Positions 24,117-35,400 of a stretch of DNA of 64,000 nucleotides are shown one piece after another. The number at the start of each line of letters is the position of its first letter. Within the stretch, counting starts at the first letter, position 1. The notes beneath the pieces are model-generated. The model ran no database searches and had not been told where the DNA came from. It saw only the letters and a program-made list of their open reading frames with translations. This stretch comes from Adiantum capillus-veneris (taxonomy: Eukaryota > Streptophyta > Polypodiopsida > Polypodiales > Pteridaceae): assembly GCA_014529385.2 (NCBI GenBank), contig CM043969.1, positions 73,180,176-73,244,175 on the forward strand. The letters are read 5' to 3'. The position numbers and the translations under genes were made by a program.

Positions 24117-25367
24117 TGTCACGTGACACATCCAACCCTATGTGTCCGTGGACAAGCTACAGCATGATCAGGGTGCAGTCAGTCCAGTCAGTCCAGATTA
24201 GAAGTGATCTGGCACTTTTGTGAGTCTATTCGTAGACCGTGCATGCCCAATCACTTAGTGTAGATGCATATCCTCTGGTTGCACACAGCATGATCATCAG
24301 TATTCCCATCAAAATCCATCAGAATCAATCAGGGGAATTTTCCAGTGCATTTAGCCTATTTTACCTATTTTTGACATTTTTCACTTATTAATTTAAGTGA
24401 CTTCCCAACAAAAGTAGGTAGGGCAAATTGGGTAAGTTAATATATAAGCAAACCCAAGTTAGCACTCAATGGCAGAAGAGGCAACAAGAGCCAAGCTCAG
24501 CAGGCAACTTCTCAGCAGAACCTTTGCGGTTTCCCCCTCCAAGCAAGATCCCAAGCCTTGGCGTTTTCTCCAAGCACCAGCCCTAGCGTTTTCTACATCA
24601 GCCTATCCCTAGCGTTTTCAACAGCAGCACCATCGTCAGCAATCCCAAGCTCTTGGCGTTTTTGCATCAGATTGCATCGCCAACAGAACCCTGCACATAG
24701 CGTTTTTGCAAGGCATCAGCTGGCGTTTTTGGAACACAATAGCTGGTGTTTCTGACATCAGCAAGCTTGCGTTTTCAGCCTCAGCCACAGCGATTCAGCA
24801 GTAGATCAAGACCAGCCAGATACCCCTCAAGTGTAGCAGATTCAGCCCCGGTAAAGTCCTCAGTTTTCAGCCTTAAGGATCATCAATTTTAAGCCCTAAA
24901 CCTGCAGATTTTCAGCGTCAAAGACCCCAGAAAAGAGCCCCCGAATCAGTGTTTTTGACTCAATCGCAGATTTCAACCCATAGCGTTTTTGGACAGCAGT
25001 AGAAAGATTGCAGATTTCAGCCCTTAGGTCGACCTCGCCATCACCGTCGTCATCGTCAACATAGCCTAGACTTGCATCAGTCTCCTGCATTCCATTTGTA
25101 CCAGATTGTGCAATCATAAGTAGACCACTCTCGGCGAGAGTGGGGCCTTCGGAGGAGGGTTTTACAATGTCTCTGGTGTCGTATCTCTCTTCTCTCTCTA
25201 TCTCTCAGTCTCATACACTTGCACGCGCAGTGTCCATTCACTTTGTTTGTGATCAGAGCATTCTCTCATTAAGGACGGAAGGCTCTCCCTCCCATAAGGA
25301 ACCTTGAGCACAGTTCGTAGCACTCATCTTGAGCAAAGCGCAAACAATCATTCCGTTGCACCTTACA
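24117..25367 (+). repeat. 3' LTR of E1
   Basis: Starts TGTCACGTGACA right after the polypurine tract, ends CACCTTACA, 1251 bp, followed by TSD TGTAT. Confidence 0.92.
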
Positions 25368-25372
25368 TGTAT

Positions 25373-26525
25373 CTGGCCTGAGCATCTCTTTGAACAATGT
25401 GCACAAGCCGTTGTAGCTCCTCTCTGAATAGGACTTCCACTCCTCCTAACCCTCTACCCATGTGCTCTCATCTAGTCTCTGCTCGACAAGTTGTCTCCCA
25501 CCTACATCTAAAAGCATGTCATGATGCCTGGTGTGTGTCTGAGTAAAAGACGATGTCTCTACTCGTAAAGCTATCCTCAAATGGCCCTACATCAAGACGA
25601 AGTGACCCATTATAATTCCACGTTGTCATCTTTAGTGTGGTCCCATAGGTCTCGCACCATCATGCGGAGCGTCACTTCAATATCCCCACCCTTCCATCTC
25701 AGTAAAAAAAAAATCTTACCTTTTTCCCTTGCCGCTCTAATACCCGGCATTACCTCCTACATGTGAGTAATCTACGAGAGCGGGAGGTTACCTCGAAGAA
25801 AGATGCCCGTCCTCTTAAGAGTTGGTCTCTTCTTCAAAAAGTCCTTCGCTTCCATGGAGGGGAAACGCAACGCAAGATAAGGTGCCCTTTCCTTTAAGTT
25901 TTAACTTTTCTTAATGCCCACTCTCCAAGCTCTCGTATCTGTCCACTCATTAAGCCCCATCATGGTCATGAGCTCTTTTACCTCTTCATAACATTATCTT
26001 GGTCTTTGAGGCCACAAATCCTCACATGTAAAGCACGCACACGCCTCCTTTGCTCCTCTTCTAGTGTCAAGTTAATCATGGTGGGTGTCCTTGCCTTTCC
26101 CTTTCTTGGCGATCTCCATCCATTTCTCCACCTCACCGCTCTCTGTAGGGTCTTTGTAATAAAATCCGCCCACGAAGTCGTCATTTCTTTCTGTTGCTTC
26201 TCCCTTCTTTGATTGCCTGCATTTGTTCCTTAATTGTGTTGAGTAACGAGTTCGCCAACGACCAAGGGTTGAAGCTCACCTTCTTCAAGTGTGTCGTGAT
26301 CGCATCTCTGCAAGCTCCTTCTTAAGTAACACCTCCTCATCTTGGGCCGTCACCCGATTCTCAAGTGTGTTTATCGTGCTTTCTCGGACCGACACGCATT
26401 CTTCGAGTATCTTTATTGTGCCTAGGAGGTTGCGATTTAATCTCGTTAATGGTCTCTCACATTTCTTCTTTGCATGAATGGCACCCTCCAGAGGGTCGTC
26501 TTTGCCAATTTGCTTCTTCATGTTT
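25373..26525 (-). pseudogene. LINE 5' piece: ORF1-like and start of endonuclease
   Basis: Minus strand reads, in broken frames: a coiled-coil segment with LLGTIKILEECVSVRESTIN (26285-26521); a basic segment LTLEEEQRRRVRALHVRICG (25978-26184) reminiscent of LINE ORF1 RNA-binding regions; and near 25440-25373 LVHIVQRDAQARYMW, which continues in frame into the endonuclease at 15445 if E1 and one TSD are removed. The upper limit is where the G/GA-rich tract begins and is approximate. Assignment rests mainly on the continuity across E1. Confidence 0.65.
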
Positions 26526-26799
26526 GAGAGGGAGAGGGAGAGGGAGAAAGTTCATGAGAAAGAGAAACGCACACCACGTGAATATGTGGTGCCACATTAT
26601 GCATACATGGCATTTGTTTACACTCTCCACATCATCCATACATGTGCACTCCGCATCTATCCACAATCTCTACATTTTTTGAAATTTCTTAACCGCATTC
26701 TGAAATTATGAAATCTCTAAACTTGCTTGCAATTTCTCCAGCTGAAATTCTGAGCTTTTTCATACAGCTGAAATTTTGAAAATTTTTCAACTTGACAAA

Positions 26800-26943
26800 G
26801 AAAGGGAGGTAGGCGAGGGGTTGGCAAGGGGGTGGAAGGGGTGCCAGAGAGCAGCAAGAGGGGGGGGTGCAAGGGGGGGGGAGGGGGGGGGGGGAAGAAG
26901 GGCAGCGCGTCAAGGGGTGAAAGGGGCAGGAAGGGCAGCGCGG

Positions 26944-26992
<49 letters not shown>
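26800..26992. repeat. G-rich tract and (GA)n microsatellite
   Basis: Purine-rich strand with several runs of 7-12 G (26860-26895), followed by ~22 GA units at 26948-26992. Quadruplex or triplex forming potential is inference. Confidence 0.85.
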
Positions 26993-26994
<2 letters not shown>

Positions 26995-26996
26995 CA

Positions 26997-27304
26997 CATC
27001 GTAGACACGGAATGGCGCAACTCCACTCTCATAATCACTAGTCCGACGCCTCTCGGTATTTCTTTTATATTGCTCTAATTAGGTCTCCCCAATCTCAGAA
27101 AAATAAAAATTCTCTCAAAACATATCAAGTGCATAAGTGAAGGGTCAGTTTAGGAAATGAAAAGACAAATGGAAAGTCAACAGACATATGAAGGTGGAAA
27201 GTCAAAAGACGCATGAAGATAGAAAGTCAAAAGACCTTTCATGTCCATATAAATAGGTGTTTCTCTTCTCCTTTATTTTTCTTTAGTGTTTTCTTCTCTA
27301 AAGT

Positions 27305-27339
<35 letters not shown>

Positions 27340-27534
27340 GTTGCATCCACCTTTTATAGATAACACTTGCAAATCTACGTGCTTCGTCATTGCCCGTGGC
27401 TACGTGCTGTAGACTAGCGCATCACTCTTTTTGTTAGTGAGGGAATCTTTGAATTAGGAATACCTTTTAATTTTTTTGAAGCCATTAGTAATATCTTTAA
27501 TCTTTGCTCTAATAAAGGAACAACTACTGAGGGA
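26997..27534. other. LTR debris without a gene
   Basis: 27035-27070 is a reversed copy of the shared LTR block (CTCGGTATTTCTTTTATAT). At 27155-27240 a ~25-bp unit (GGAAAGTCAAAAGACGCATGAAG) is imperfectly repeated three times. A TATAAAT sequence lies near 27252 and a CT run at 27307-27336. I could not assign an element end. Confidence 0.5.
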
Positions 27535-28285
27535 TCCTGCTCTGCAATCTACACACTCCAAACTGCCAAAGAGGTCCCCCAAGGCCGCAATTCGCACTAA
27601 CATGATGACGTGGCAGCTGTACGGATTTCTGTAATTCGTGCTGACATGATGAAGTGGCAGTGTACGGATTTCCAGTGCTTTTGAAGACCAAATGCTTTTG
27701 AGTTAAATGTTTTTTTTCCATGATGCTAACAAAGGCTGTAGAGAAGTGTCTTAAAGTCTCTTTTGAAACCAATGTTCTTGTCTCTATAGGGATCTCTCTC
27801 AGTGTGGAAACTATAAGTGGAGGTGTTGATTTTACTTCTTTCCTAGGTGGTGGAAGGAACTCTTTATAAATGTTGCCTTGCTCATCACTTATTACAACTC
27901 CTTCGTACCCTAGATCTTGGTCAAACTGAAGCTACACTTTTGTATCAAGCTTCTCTTGCAAAGTAAAATGTCATGAGAGTTGTTGGTGTCACTTCTCGTA
28001 TAAACATCTTGAGGCAAGTGAGGATGATTGATATACATAGCCATGATCTTCTTAGATTGTGTTTCATTTATTGTAGCCATTCTCAAGTCATGTTGAATAT
28101 GTAACTGCTTTTCAAGGCCAAGGGCCTTTAGATATGTGCAGAGGGTTCATTCTTTGACACACTCTGGGTGAAGGTGCAGGGCGTGAGTACCCGCATTGTA
28201 CCAAGTTCAAGTAATATAAAGAAATGCCGAAAGGGACGGCAAGGTTTGGGGCCAGAACTCTCTGGGGTGGAATTCCGCCACTGCG

Positions 28286-28336
<51 letters not shown>

Positions 28337-28406
28337 TGTTATTGAAGTGCTAAGAGTCTGTTCAGTCTGTTCTTTTCTGTTGGCACGTGGTGCCCGTCTC
28401 GTGACA
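27535..28406 (+). mobile_element. 5' LTR of an H-family element (degraded)
   Basis: The 3' half (28100-28406) aligns with the H solo LTR at 36192-36802: GGCCAAGGGCCTTTA, then the block ATAAAGAAATGCCGAAAGGG, then GGCACGTGGTGCCCGTCTCGTGACA as the LTR end. The 5' half (27560-27700) also matches. Between them, 27705-28095 does not match and has minus-strand coding-like sequence (MATINETQSKKIMAMYINHP), probably an insert. A CT run (28288-28333) interrupts it. The LTR start is not defined. Confidence 0.65.
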
Positions 28407-28407
28407 G

Positions 28408-28419
28408 TGGTATCAGAGC
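28408..28419 (+). other. Primer-binding site of the H-family element
   Basis: TGGTATCAGAGC one base after the LTR end. Confidence 0.8.
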
Positions 28420-28605
28420 TTCAGGCGTGTGCTTTTCTGAAAGCATACCGGTTCAACCAAAGAGCGGACAAAGCAAACCGGCGCTTCCGAAGTCTAATAG
28501 AATTTGACCTGAAGAATCTTCGTGTCCTAACCCCGAAGGAAATTTATTTAAAGAATCTTTGTGACCGAGCCCGCACTTATCAGCCACTCCCACCCTTACT
28601 TCATC

Positions 28606-29201
28606 GCATGGATTCAGTAGAATACTTGCAATTTCTCCTCAACGAGCTTCGCGACATTCTTTTGCGGCATCCTCATCAGAATCTTTAGATGCTGCAAAGT
28701 TTTCAACAAATTTTAAATTACATGTTACCCCTCTCATGCCCCACGTGGTACCTCCTCCTCCGGCACCACAAAGTCCGAGAGCTTCCAACCGGCAACCTTC
28801 CTCGCGTTTGTTCCAATCGGGGGAGTCTTCAGGAATATGGTGCAACCATCTGACCTGATCCAGTGCAACCGCCTTTGCCACCGCCGTTGGCCCCACCACC
28901 ACCGCCACCAGGTTACAATGGTTGGAGCCCGTATGGATACCCTTATTATCCGTACCCAGGATACACACCCAATCAATCGAAAGATTTCAAGGATGGCGGC
29001 ACGACAGTCAAATTTTTCACTTTTTTCGGGGTGAAAGATCGGAAGAAAGCATTGCAGTTTCTACAACAATTCGAAAACATCTATGCTTTAAGGAACTATA
29101 CAAAAGAATGTAAGATTTCTGGAGCAGCGGGATTTCTTAAAGATAATGCCATGCAGTGGTGGACTTCAATCGCAACGCAACCGCATGCTCCAAGGACCTA
29201 G
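28606..29201 (+). pseudogene. gag fragment of the H-family element
   Basis: MDSVEYLQFLLNELRDILLR opens a frame that stops at 28686. A later frame gives a Pro-rich stretch, GYNGWSPYGYPYYPYPGYTP, then FFTFFGVKDRKKALQFLQQF and AAGFLKDNAMQWWTSI. This is homologous to the Ty3 gag domain of element A (FTGFDDRKKALSFLQQF, AGQWWTTL). The sequence breaks off at ~29201; no pol is attached. 29202-29349 shows nothing recognisable. Confidence 0.75.
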
Positions 29202-29349
29202 CAAGCTGATGAACTTTCACGTGTCGGGGTGAGCTTGTCACTTTGGAAACAAATGCATGTTTGCTGGGAATTGTTAAAGCTCATCTTGATGGTGCAAGCA
29301 ACTCAATTGGCAAGACCATGTAAGGAGGCAACTGCAAGCAAGAAAGACA

Positions 29350-29455
29350 TGTCGAAAGTTTTAATATGCAGCGGAAGTGAATGATGGTGTATGCTCAGAA
29401 TGAGTGCAATGTTTGTGCCCAAGGTTCCATTTACTGAAGGGGAGAGAGAGTCCCT
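29350..29455 (-). mobile_element. Left part of a reversed E-like LTR hosting element B
   Basis: ATGCAGCGGAAGTGAATG... and GGTTCCATTTACTGAAGGGG align with the reversed E LTRs at 9880-9960 and 32510-32600. The match resumes at 52038 after element B. Divergent from E1/E2, so a related subfamily. Confidence 0.65.
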
Positions 29456-29642
29456 TGTCACAAATTGGTGACGTGGCAAGCCCTCGGACACACGCACACA
29501 CACGGCTGACAATACGGAATCCCGCAAAACGCGCTGACAATGCTGCCGTGGCAGGCCAAAAATCATGCAAGATTTTGCGAAGCAAATTACGTTGTTGACA
29601 TGGCAGTCTGTACGAAATTGCGCAAATTACGCTGGCTGTTTT

Positions 29643-30072
29643 TGTAAGTATTCTAGTTGCTGATCCTTCATTAATTACTTAAACTCATGATTAAGACTTA
29701 AGAAACTTGAGCTTGACTCAGAAACAAGACTCAAAAGACTCTGTGTTGATTGATTGAATATGTGATACAAGGGCTCCTTATATAGGAGACGAAGAAACAA
29801 ATGAAAAGACATGTCTCTTGGTGAAGAGACATGACTTTAGACGTAAAGGCACATCCTTTCGGCGAAGAGCTGCAACCACTAGGCGAAGAGTCGCACCCGT
29901 AGAGCGAAGGGGTGAGACCAATCGTCGAAGGAGTGTGGCTTTTGGTGAAGAGGCACCTCTCTTGAGCGAAGGGTCGTGACCATCCAAGCGTAGGGGTTCT
30001 CCTTGGCATGGCACTTCGCGTATCTGCAACTAGGAGTGTATGTAATACTGCAACATAGTCACAATCGTGACA
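29643..30072 (-). repeat. 3' LTR of element G
   Basis: 430 bp, TG...CA, with matching LTR at 34686-35400. Contains short repeated GCGAAGAG/GGTGAAGAG units. Confidence 0.9.
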
Positions 30073-30151
30073 TTCCCTCCCATTAAAATAAGAGCCCGTG
30101 TCAAAGAAATGACTTCTAATGTTGATAGAACTCTGGAAAAGCATTGAATCT

Positions 30152-30559
30152 TCAAAAATCTTCAATCTTTGAGTTATCAGAAACCTTTGTCCTGAACCTA
30201 TGCTTCTTGCGAAACCTTTTTGCTTTGACTCCTAAATCCCATGTCATTGCATTATTCAAAGACTTTTTAGAGGAATCTCGCATAATCAGGTTGACTGCAA
30301 AAAGAGATTGATCTTCAAAATTCTTCATGCAATGTAAGACTTCTCGTTCAAAATCTTCCAGTAATTGCGAAATATTTAGGGAAGAGGAAATCTTCTCAAG
30401 GTACTGTTCAGATGGGGTAACTTCAACTTTAATAATCATTGGAGAGGATTTTGGCTTGAGAATGTAATCATCTTCCAATAATGAATCCCTAAATTCTTCA
30501 GAATCATCTGCAGAAATTGCCATTTCATGACTTGCAATTGACAGATCATCATCCAACAA
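30152..30559 (-). CDS. Element G downstream ORF of unknown function
   Basis: 135-residue frame starting MLDDDLSIASHEMAIS, acidic at the start and basic at the end (GVKAKRFRKKHRFRTK). It lies between the protease and the polypurine tract where RT would be in a complete element. It resembles the C-terminal end of no family I know. It may be a decayed spacer; a real protein is uncertain. Confidence 0.35.
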   Translation of the reverse strand: MLDDDLSIASHEMAISADDSEEFRDSLLEDDYILKPKSSPMIIKVEVTPSEQYLEKISSSLNISQLLEDFEREVLHCMKNFEDQSLFAVNLIMRDSSKKSLNNAMTWDLGVKAKRFRKKHRFRTKVSDNSKIEDF

Positions 30560-30870
30560 AGACTCAAAGAAAGCATAGTCGTCTTCAGACTCGGAATTTG
30601 CAACTATGTCCTTATCTTTGTCTGGTAACGAAGAATCACTTGGAAAAACTTCTTCATCAATAATAATTTATGCATCTGCATCGGAGATCATATTCGTTTC
30701 ATAATCCAATGTATCATGTTGTTTCACTAGTACACGTGAGGCTTAAATCACTCGTTCCGCATGATAAAGCCCGTGTAAAATCAGTTCACGTCCATCTTTG
30801 AACAAATTGATAGTGTGTCCTCGAAAGCTAATTGCAGGATCATACTAGAATAATCAATGCTGACCAAGAA

Positions 30871-31182
30871 TCATGTCGTAATAAGATAAAGGCATGACTT
30901 CAAATCCAATTGATCTGCATAAGTTTGAATCTCGAATTGCAACTGTCGAACTATCTGACCACAAGTCAAAATTGATCCATCTGCTAATTCCACATCATAT
31001 AAGTGAGATATCTTTTGAGTTGGTAAGCCAAGCTGTTGAACTATTTGAGTGCTGACGAAATTATTAGAGCATCCGCTATCCACCAAAATGTTGATGGAAC
31101 GACCGTTGAGAGTTCCAAGAAGACTCAGAACTTGCTTTGAAAGAGGCTCCAAAATTGAAGAACCACACTGAGCATGCTTCAT
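30871..31182 (-). pseudogene. Retroviral-type aspartic protease of element G
   Basis: Contains SINILVDSGCSNNFVSTQIV, the aspartic protease active-site loop (D-S-G) in a Ty3-type context, and a second strand VELADGSILTCG. Proteases of this kind act as dimers to cut gag polyproteins. Upstream, in another frame, lies the knuckle-like CTICRGDHRWYRC (near 31345), which has three rather than four residues before His. Frame changes separate gag, knuckle and protease. Confidence 0.8.
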
Positions 31183-31668
31183 AAGAATAGTCGTATCCTA
31201 TGAGACACAAATCGTATTGACCACAGATTTTCCTTTATCCTTAACAGAATCTGGTTGTTCACCACTCGATGATGTTTCCGCATTGGAATTTCTTTTCAAA
31301 TTAGACGGATTTGGTTTCTTTGGACATCGATACCATCTATGGTCACCACGGCAAATTGTACATAATCCGTCCTTCTTTGAAGTCGAAGATGCATTTGACG
31401 AAGAGCCTTGCTAACTATTGGAATGCCGATCTTGAGAAAAATCATGTCCTTTACCACAATCAAGTGGAGAAACATTTGAAGAAGATCTGCTTTGAGATTG
31501 CCGATCTTGAAAAAAGAACCTTGAAATTGAATAAGGTGATGTGGCTTGCTGTCTGAACTGAGACTAATGTTGCTGACTTTTGCTAAACTGTTTCTACGAT
31601 CGCGCTGCGAAAAGCGAGCGCTATTTGAAGATCTGTCACTAGGAAGAAAATTCCACGTAGGGCCACGA

Positions 31669-32070
31669 TTATCGCCAAGACGCTCCACATAGGCAATTGC
31701 AACATCCAAGGGCATGAAAATCCGCATTGGCAGGCTTGAACGCCTTGCAAATAGCAAGCCAGAATTTATCCCAAGAAGGTGTGTGTTTACCATCAGCAAC
31801 CTGTCGTTGCCACCAAAGAAATGTTGTGTCCTTGAGCAGAGAACTAGCAAGTGCAACCTTTTTACTCTCGACTAAGTCTGTGTTTGATAAGTAGACCTCC
31901 ATTTTGAATAGCCATTGGTCCAGCACGCGCTTGTCGTGGCGATCATTATACGGTTCCGGCAGTTTAACATCAAGCTTCTTCTTTTGTATAGTATTAAAAA
32001 TTTTGTAAAGAAATTGAAGTTCGGGATTGTCTACCTCATATGTTGGATCTGGCTCGTTTTGTTCGTCCAC
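31669..32070 (-). pseudogene. gag (capsid region) of element G
   Basis: 133-residue frame with KLPEPYNDRHDKRVLDQWLF and KDTTFLWWQRQVADG. The WLF...WW pattern is typical of the Ty3 retrotransposon gag domain. The 3' end runs into a shifted frame before the knuckle. The N-terminal part is in 32070-32400. Confidence 0.8.
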
Positions 32071-32500
32071 CGAAGCTTCGGAAGAAGGTGGTGGAGAAGC
32101 AACATTAGTTATCCCAGAAGTCGTAGGACGACTCCGAGAATTGTTTTACGTCTACATCTGATCCAAAAGAGTGTGTAGTGATTTGAGACTTGTGGAAAGT
32201 GCGGCCATCTGCTCCTTGATAAGAGTAAGGGCATCGTCAGATTAACCAGCTCCGTCCAAAGAATTCGGCATGGTTACGCCTCAAAGGGAACTCTCGAACA
32301 GATGCAGGTTCTGGTTCGGGAACAAGTTCTGGGACGGGTGCTCCGAGCAAAAACTCTGTTCCGCACGGGTTCCGGCTTTGGAGTCGGGTAATAATCTCGA
32401 ATGAACTACCACTTCAGGTGCAAAGTGTTTTTTTTGTTAAACAAAAGAACAGTGTTCGGAATTCGTCGCCGGCTATGATGGCAATAAGAAGTGCACACAA

Positions 32501-33746
32501 TGTAAGGTGCAGCGGAAGTGAATGTTGAACTTTGTTCAAGATGAGTGCTCCAAACTGTGCTCAAGGTTTCTTTTACTTAGGGAAGGGAGAGCCTTCCGTT
32601 CCTTTAGTGAGAGAGTGCAATGGACACAAACAAAGTGGATAAATACTGTGAATGAAGGTGCATGAGACAAAGAGATAGAGAGAGAAGAATACGACACCAG
32701 AATGTTGTCAAACCCTCCTCCAAAGGTCCCCCTCTCTATGGCGAGAGCAGTCTACTATTGATTACACAAATCTTTACAAGTTTGGACTTGCTGAGATGTC
32801 GACGACGAGACGGGCTGAAATCTGAAAATGCTAAGGGCTGAAATCTGCAAATCTTTATCTGCTGAATTCTGACTCTATGTCGGTGACGCTGTCAATGACG
32901 ACAATGCGACGACAACGCGCTGATAACGCATGTGCTGAAATCTGCGTTTTCCGGGCTGAATCTGCAAACTTCGTGCCATCTGACCGTGCGGCGAGGATCT
33001 GTTGCGCGAAGGTGAGATCGGTGAGGTTTGGGGGTTCTACTGTGGAAACTGACTGCTGAAACTGAAAACACCGAGTCTAGGGCTGATTCCATCGCGAAGA
33101 TCTGCAAAAACGCTGAGGCTGATCTGCAAACCAAAAACGCTAGGGGTTGAAATCTGTCTTTGCTTAGGAAACTGCTAACGCTAGGGCTGATCTGTTGTCA
33201 TTGGGGAATCTGCTATCACTAGGGCTGATATGCTGTGTCTCGTGGTCGCCGAGGCTGATCTGCCATGCAAAAACGCCAAGGGCTGATCTGTGGTTGCAAA
33301 ACGCTAGGTCCTTGCTACTATGTTGCAAAAACGCTAGGCCTGTTGGGATCTTGCTGAGAAGGTGCCTGTTGAACCGAAGTTCTTGCTGCCTCTTCTGCCA
33401 GAAAGTGCTAGCGCTAGGTTTCTATATATACAAGCTTAGCAAAATTGCCCTACCTAGTTTCCAGCAAAAGTCACTTAAAAATAATAAGTGGAAAATGTCA
33501 AAAATAGGGAAAATAGGTCTATGCATTGTAAAAATGATACTGATGAGTTCTGATGGAAATCTGATGGTCATGATGTGTGCAACCAGAGGATATGCATCTA
33601 ATCTAAGTGTCTGGACATGCACGATCTGCGAACAAACTCACAAAAGTGCCAGATCACTTCCTATTCTAAACTGACTTGACTGAACTGAACCCTGGTCATG
33701 CTGTAGCTTGTCCACGTACACATAGGGTTAGATGTGTCACGTGACA
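32501..33746 (-). mobile_element. Solo LTR of the E family inside element G
   Basis: Ends TGTAAGGTGCAGCGG... and ...TGTCACGTGACA, 1246 bp, perfect TSD CACAA (32496-32500 and 33747-33751). The AAAACGC motif recurs through its middle. Contained in the leader/gag region of G. 33752-34680 is G leader sequence without a recognised gene. Confidence 0.9.
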
Positions 33747-34685
33747 CACAAGGCCAGCGCGGGAGAGTGGAAGAGAGGGTGACGCCAGCTGTAAACGAAT
33801 ATTGGAGTTCATTCTGATCGGGTGGGTTTTATTTAAGTTAGTTTATTTGGGGGTTTAAATTTGTCAAGTGAATGAGTTCACATGGGTTTTTAAAAAAATT
33901 GGGTAAATGTTGGGGTAGGCCAGCCCACTTTGGCCGTGCACCTAATTACATCCAACGGACAAAACTTAAAAGTAAGTTTCTAAGGCTAAATTTTCAGCCA
34001 GCGTAAAAAAACTCTGAATTGTACACTTCAACCAGCGTGAGAATTTATCCAGCACTGAAACCAGCAAAGCGTCCAATTTTTCCAGTGCAAAATTTCAGCC
34101 TGACATTTCCTGCAAATCAGCGCTTGGTGAAAGCGTGTGAACCTGCAGAAGGGGTGCGAGCGACGGAGAGGTACTCAGCAGTGGAAGGGACAGCAATGGT
34201 TGCATATGAAGGGGCAGCCAGCCTTGAATTCAGCCAGCGAAAGGGTTTTTTTTTTTTGTGCTACAGCCTGGCAGCGCATGGAGAAAAGGGTGTGACCCTT
34301 GGAGCCACCGCTTGGTGAGGAGGCGTGATGCTTCGCGAAGGGGTGCATCCACGTTTGTTGAAGGGGCACGGCGAAGAGACACCTCGAGGAGGCAAGCACG
34401 GCTATGAAGAGGCACAGCCCGTTGAAGAGGTGCCGATGAAGAGGTGCATCCCTTGGTTTCCATCAGGGAATTTCAGCACACACATCGGGTACACCATCCC
34501 TCCGTATCGCTGCATTATGCATGTATTACAGGTAGTGTAGGGTAAGAGTTACCTCATGCTCGTGTGCATGTGTGTACCACCTTTCTTCTGCTTCCATACA
34601 ACTCCGGGAAGGGGAGAGAGGGTAGCGGCGAGGGTGAGAGGCTCACAACCTTCGGGTCCCGGAAAAAATTTTGCTCTGATACCAC

Positions 34686-35400
34686 TGTAAGCATTCTAGT
34701 TGCTAATCCTTCATTGATTACTTGAACTCATGATTTAGACTTAAGAAGCTTGAACTTGACTCAAAAACAAGACTCAAAAGACTCTGTGTTGATTGATTGA
34801 ATGCGTGATACAAGGGTTCTTTGAATACATGATACAAGGGTTCCTTATATAGGATACGAAGAGACACAAATAAAAAGACATGTCTCCGGGTGAAGAGACG
34901 TGACTTTAGACGTAAAAACACATCCTTTCAACGAAGAGTTGCAACCATTTTTTTTGTTTTCGGAGGCGGGCGGGGCAAGCCCGGCCGCTCCCCTTATCCA
35001 CCGTAAAAGTGGACAAGAAGAACGACCAGGACTATGCCTCGAGAAACTGAAGGCAGACGCTTTTGTCACTAGTTTCCTCTGGACTCGGGAGGCCAGAATT
35101 ATCTACACTTAGGGCGATGAATGTTCCCTTGAGAGACCCATTTCGGTGGGCGTGATAGCGACCAAGTACCTCTGTTCAGAGGCCGAGGTACTGTGGGACT
35201 GCAACCATTGGGCGAAGAGTCGCACCCGTAGAGCGAGGGGTGTGGCTAGTCGTCGAAGAAGTGTGGCTTTTGGCGCAAAGGCACGTCTCTTGAGCGAAGG
35301 GTCGTGACCATCCAAGCGTAGGGGTTCTACTTGGCATGGCACTTCGCGTATCTGCAACCAGGAGTGTATGTAATACTGCAACATAGTCACAATCGTGACA
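34686..35400 (-). repeat. 5' LTR of element G
   Basis: 715 bp including a ~252-bp insert (34948-35199); without it, it matches the 430-bp 3' LTR. Confidence 0.88.
34948..35199 (-). mobile_element. SINE-like insertion in the G LTR
   Basis: Present in one G LTR and absent from the other. Flanked by TGCAACCA repeats (34940-34947 and 35200-35207). On the minus strand it ends in an A-rich tail (AAAACAAAAAAAA), and target duplication plus A-tail indicate LINE-driven retroposition. The body starts CCACAGTACCTCGGCCTCTG; I see no convincing tRNA A or B box, so its RNA ancestor is unknown. Not coding. Confidence 0.7.

Larger units (their letters stand above)
15446..25367 (+). mobile_element. Element E1: non-autonomous LTR retrotransposon with an unfamiliar ORF
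   Basis: Two LTRs (1263 and 1251 bp) with the same orientation and perfect TSD TGTAT (15441-15445 and 25368-25372). PBS for initiator-Met tRNA at 16710-16721, leader 16709-22578 interrupted by a 5.4-kb insertion, one long coding frame (22579-24105), then polypurine tract AAAAGAAGGGGA directly before the 3' LTR. Without the insertion it is ~4.5 kb. No protease, RT, RNase H or integrase is present. It sits inside the endonuclease region of the LINE. Confidence 0.92.
29643..35400 (-). mobile_element. Element G: gag-protease-only LTR retrotransposon (reversed) in the B 5' LTR
   Basis: Reverse-oriented LTRs 34686-35400 (5') and 29643-30072 (3'), both with TGTCACGATTG... start and ...CTTACA end in element sense; perfect TSD GTTTT (29638-29642 and 35401-35405). 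PBS on the minus strand adjoins 34685 (GCTCTGATACCAC in plus sense). Polypurine AATGGGAGGGAA adjoins the 3' LTR. Coding region holds gag, a knuckle-like motif and protease only; just ~800 nt lie between the protease and the 3' LTR, with no RT or integrase. It contains a solo E LTR and a SINE-like insert. Confidence 0.9.

Noticed and set aside
26689-27078. Gly/Arg/Glu-rich and Ser-Leu-rich ORFs on both strands
   Set aside because: Products of the G-rich tract and GA repeat.
29450-29460. Clean TSD for element B (CCCTT on both sides)
   Set aside because: On the right side three extra C lie between the LTR end and CCCTT, and on the left CCCTT overlaps the LTR TG, so it is not exact.
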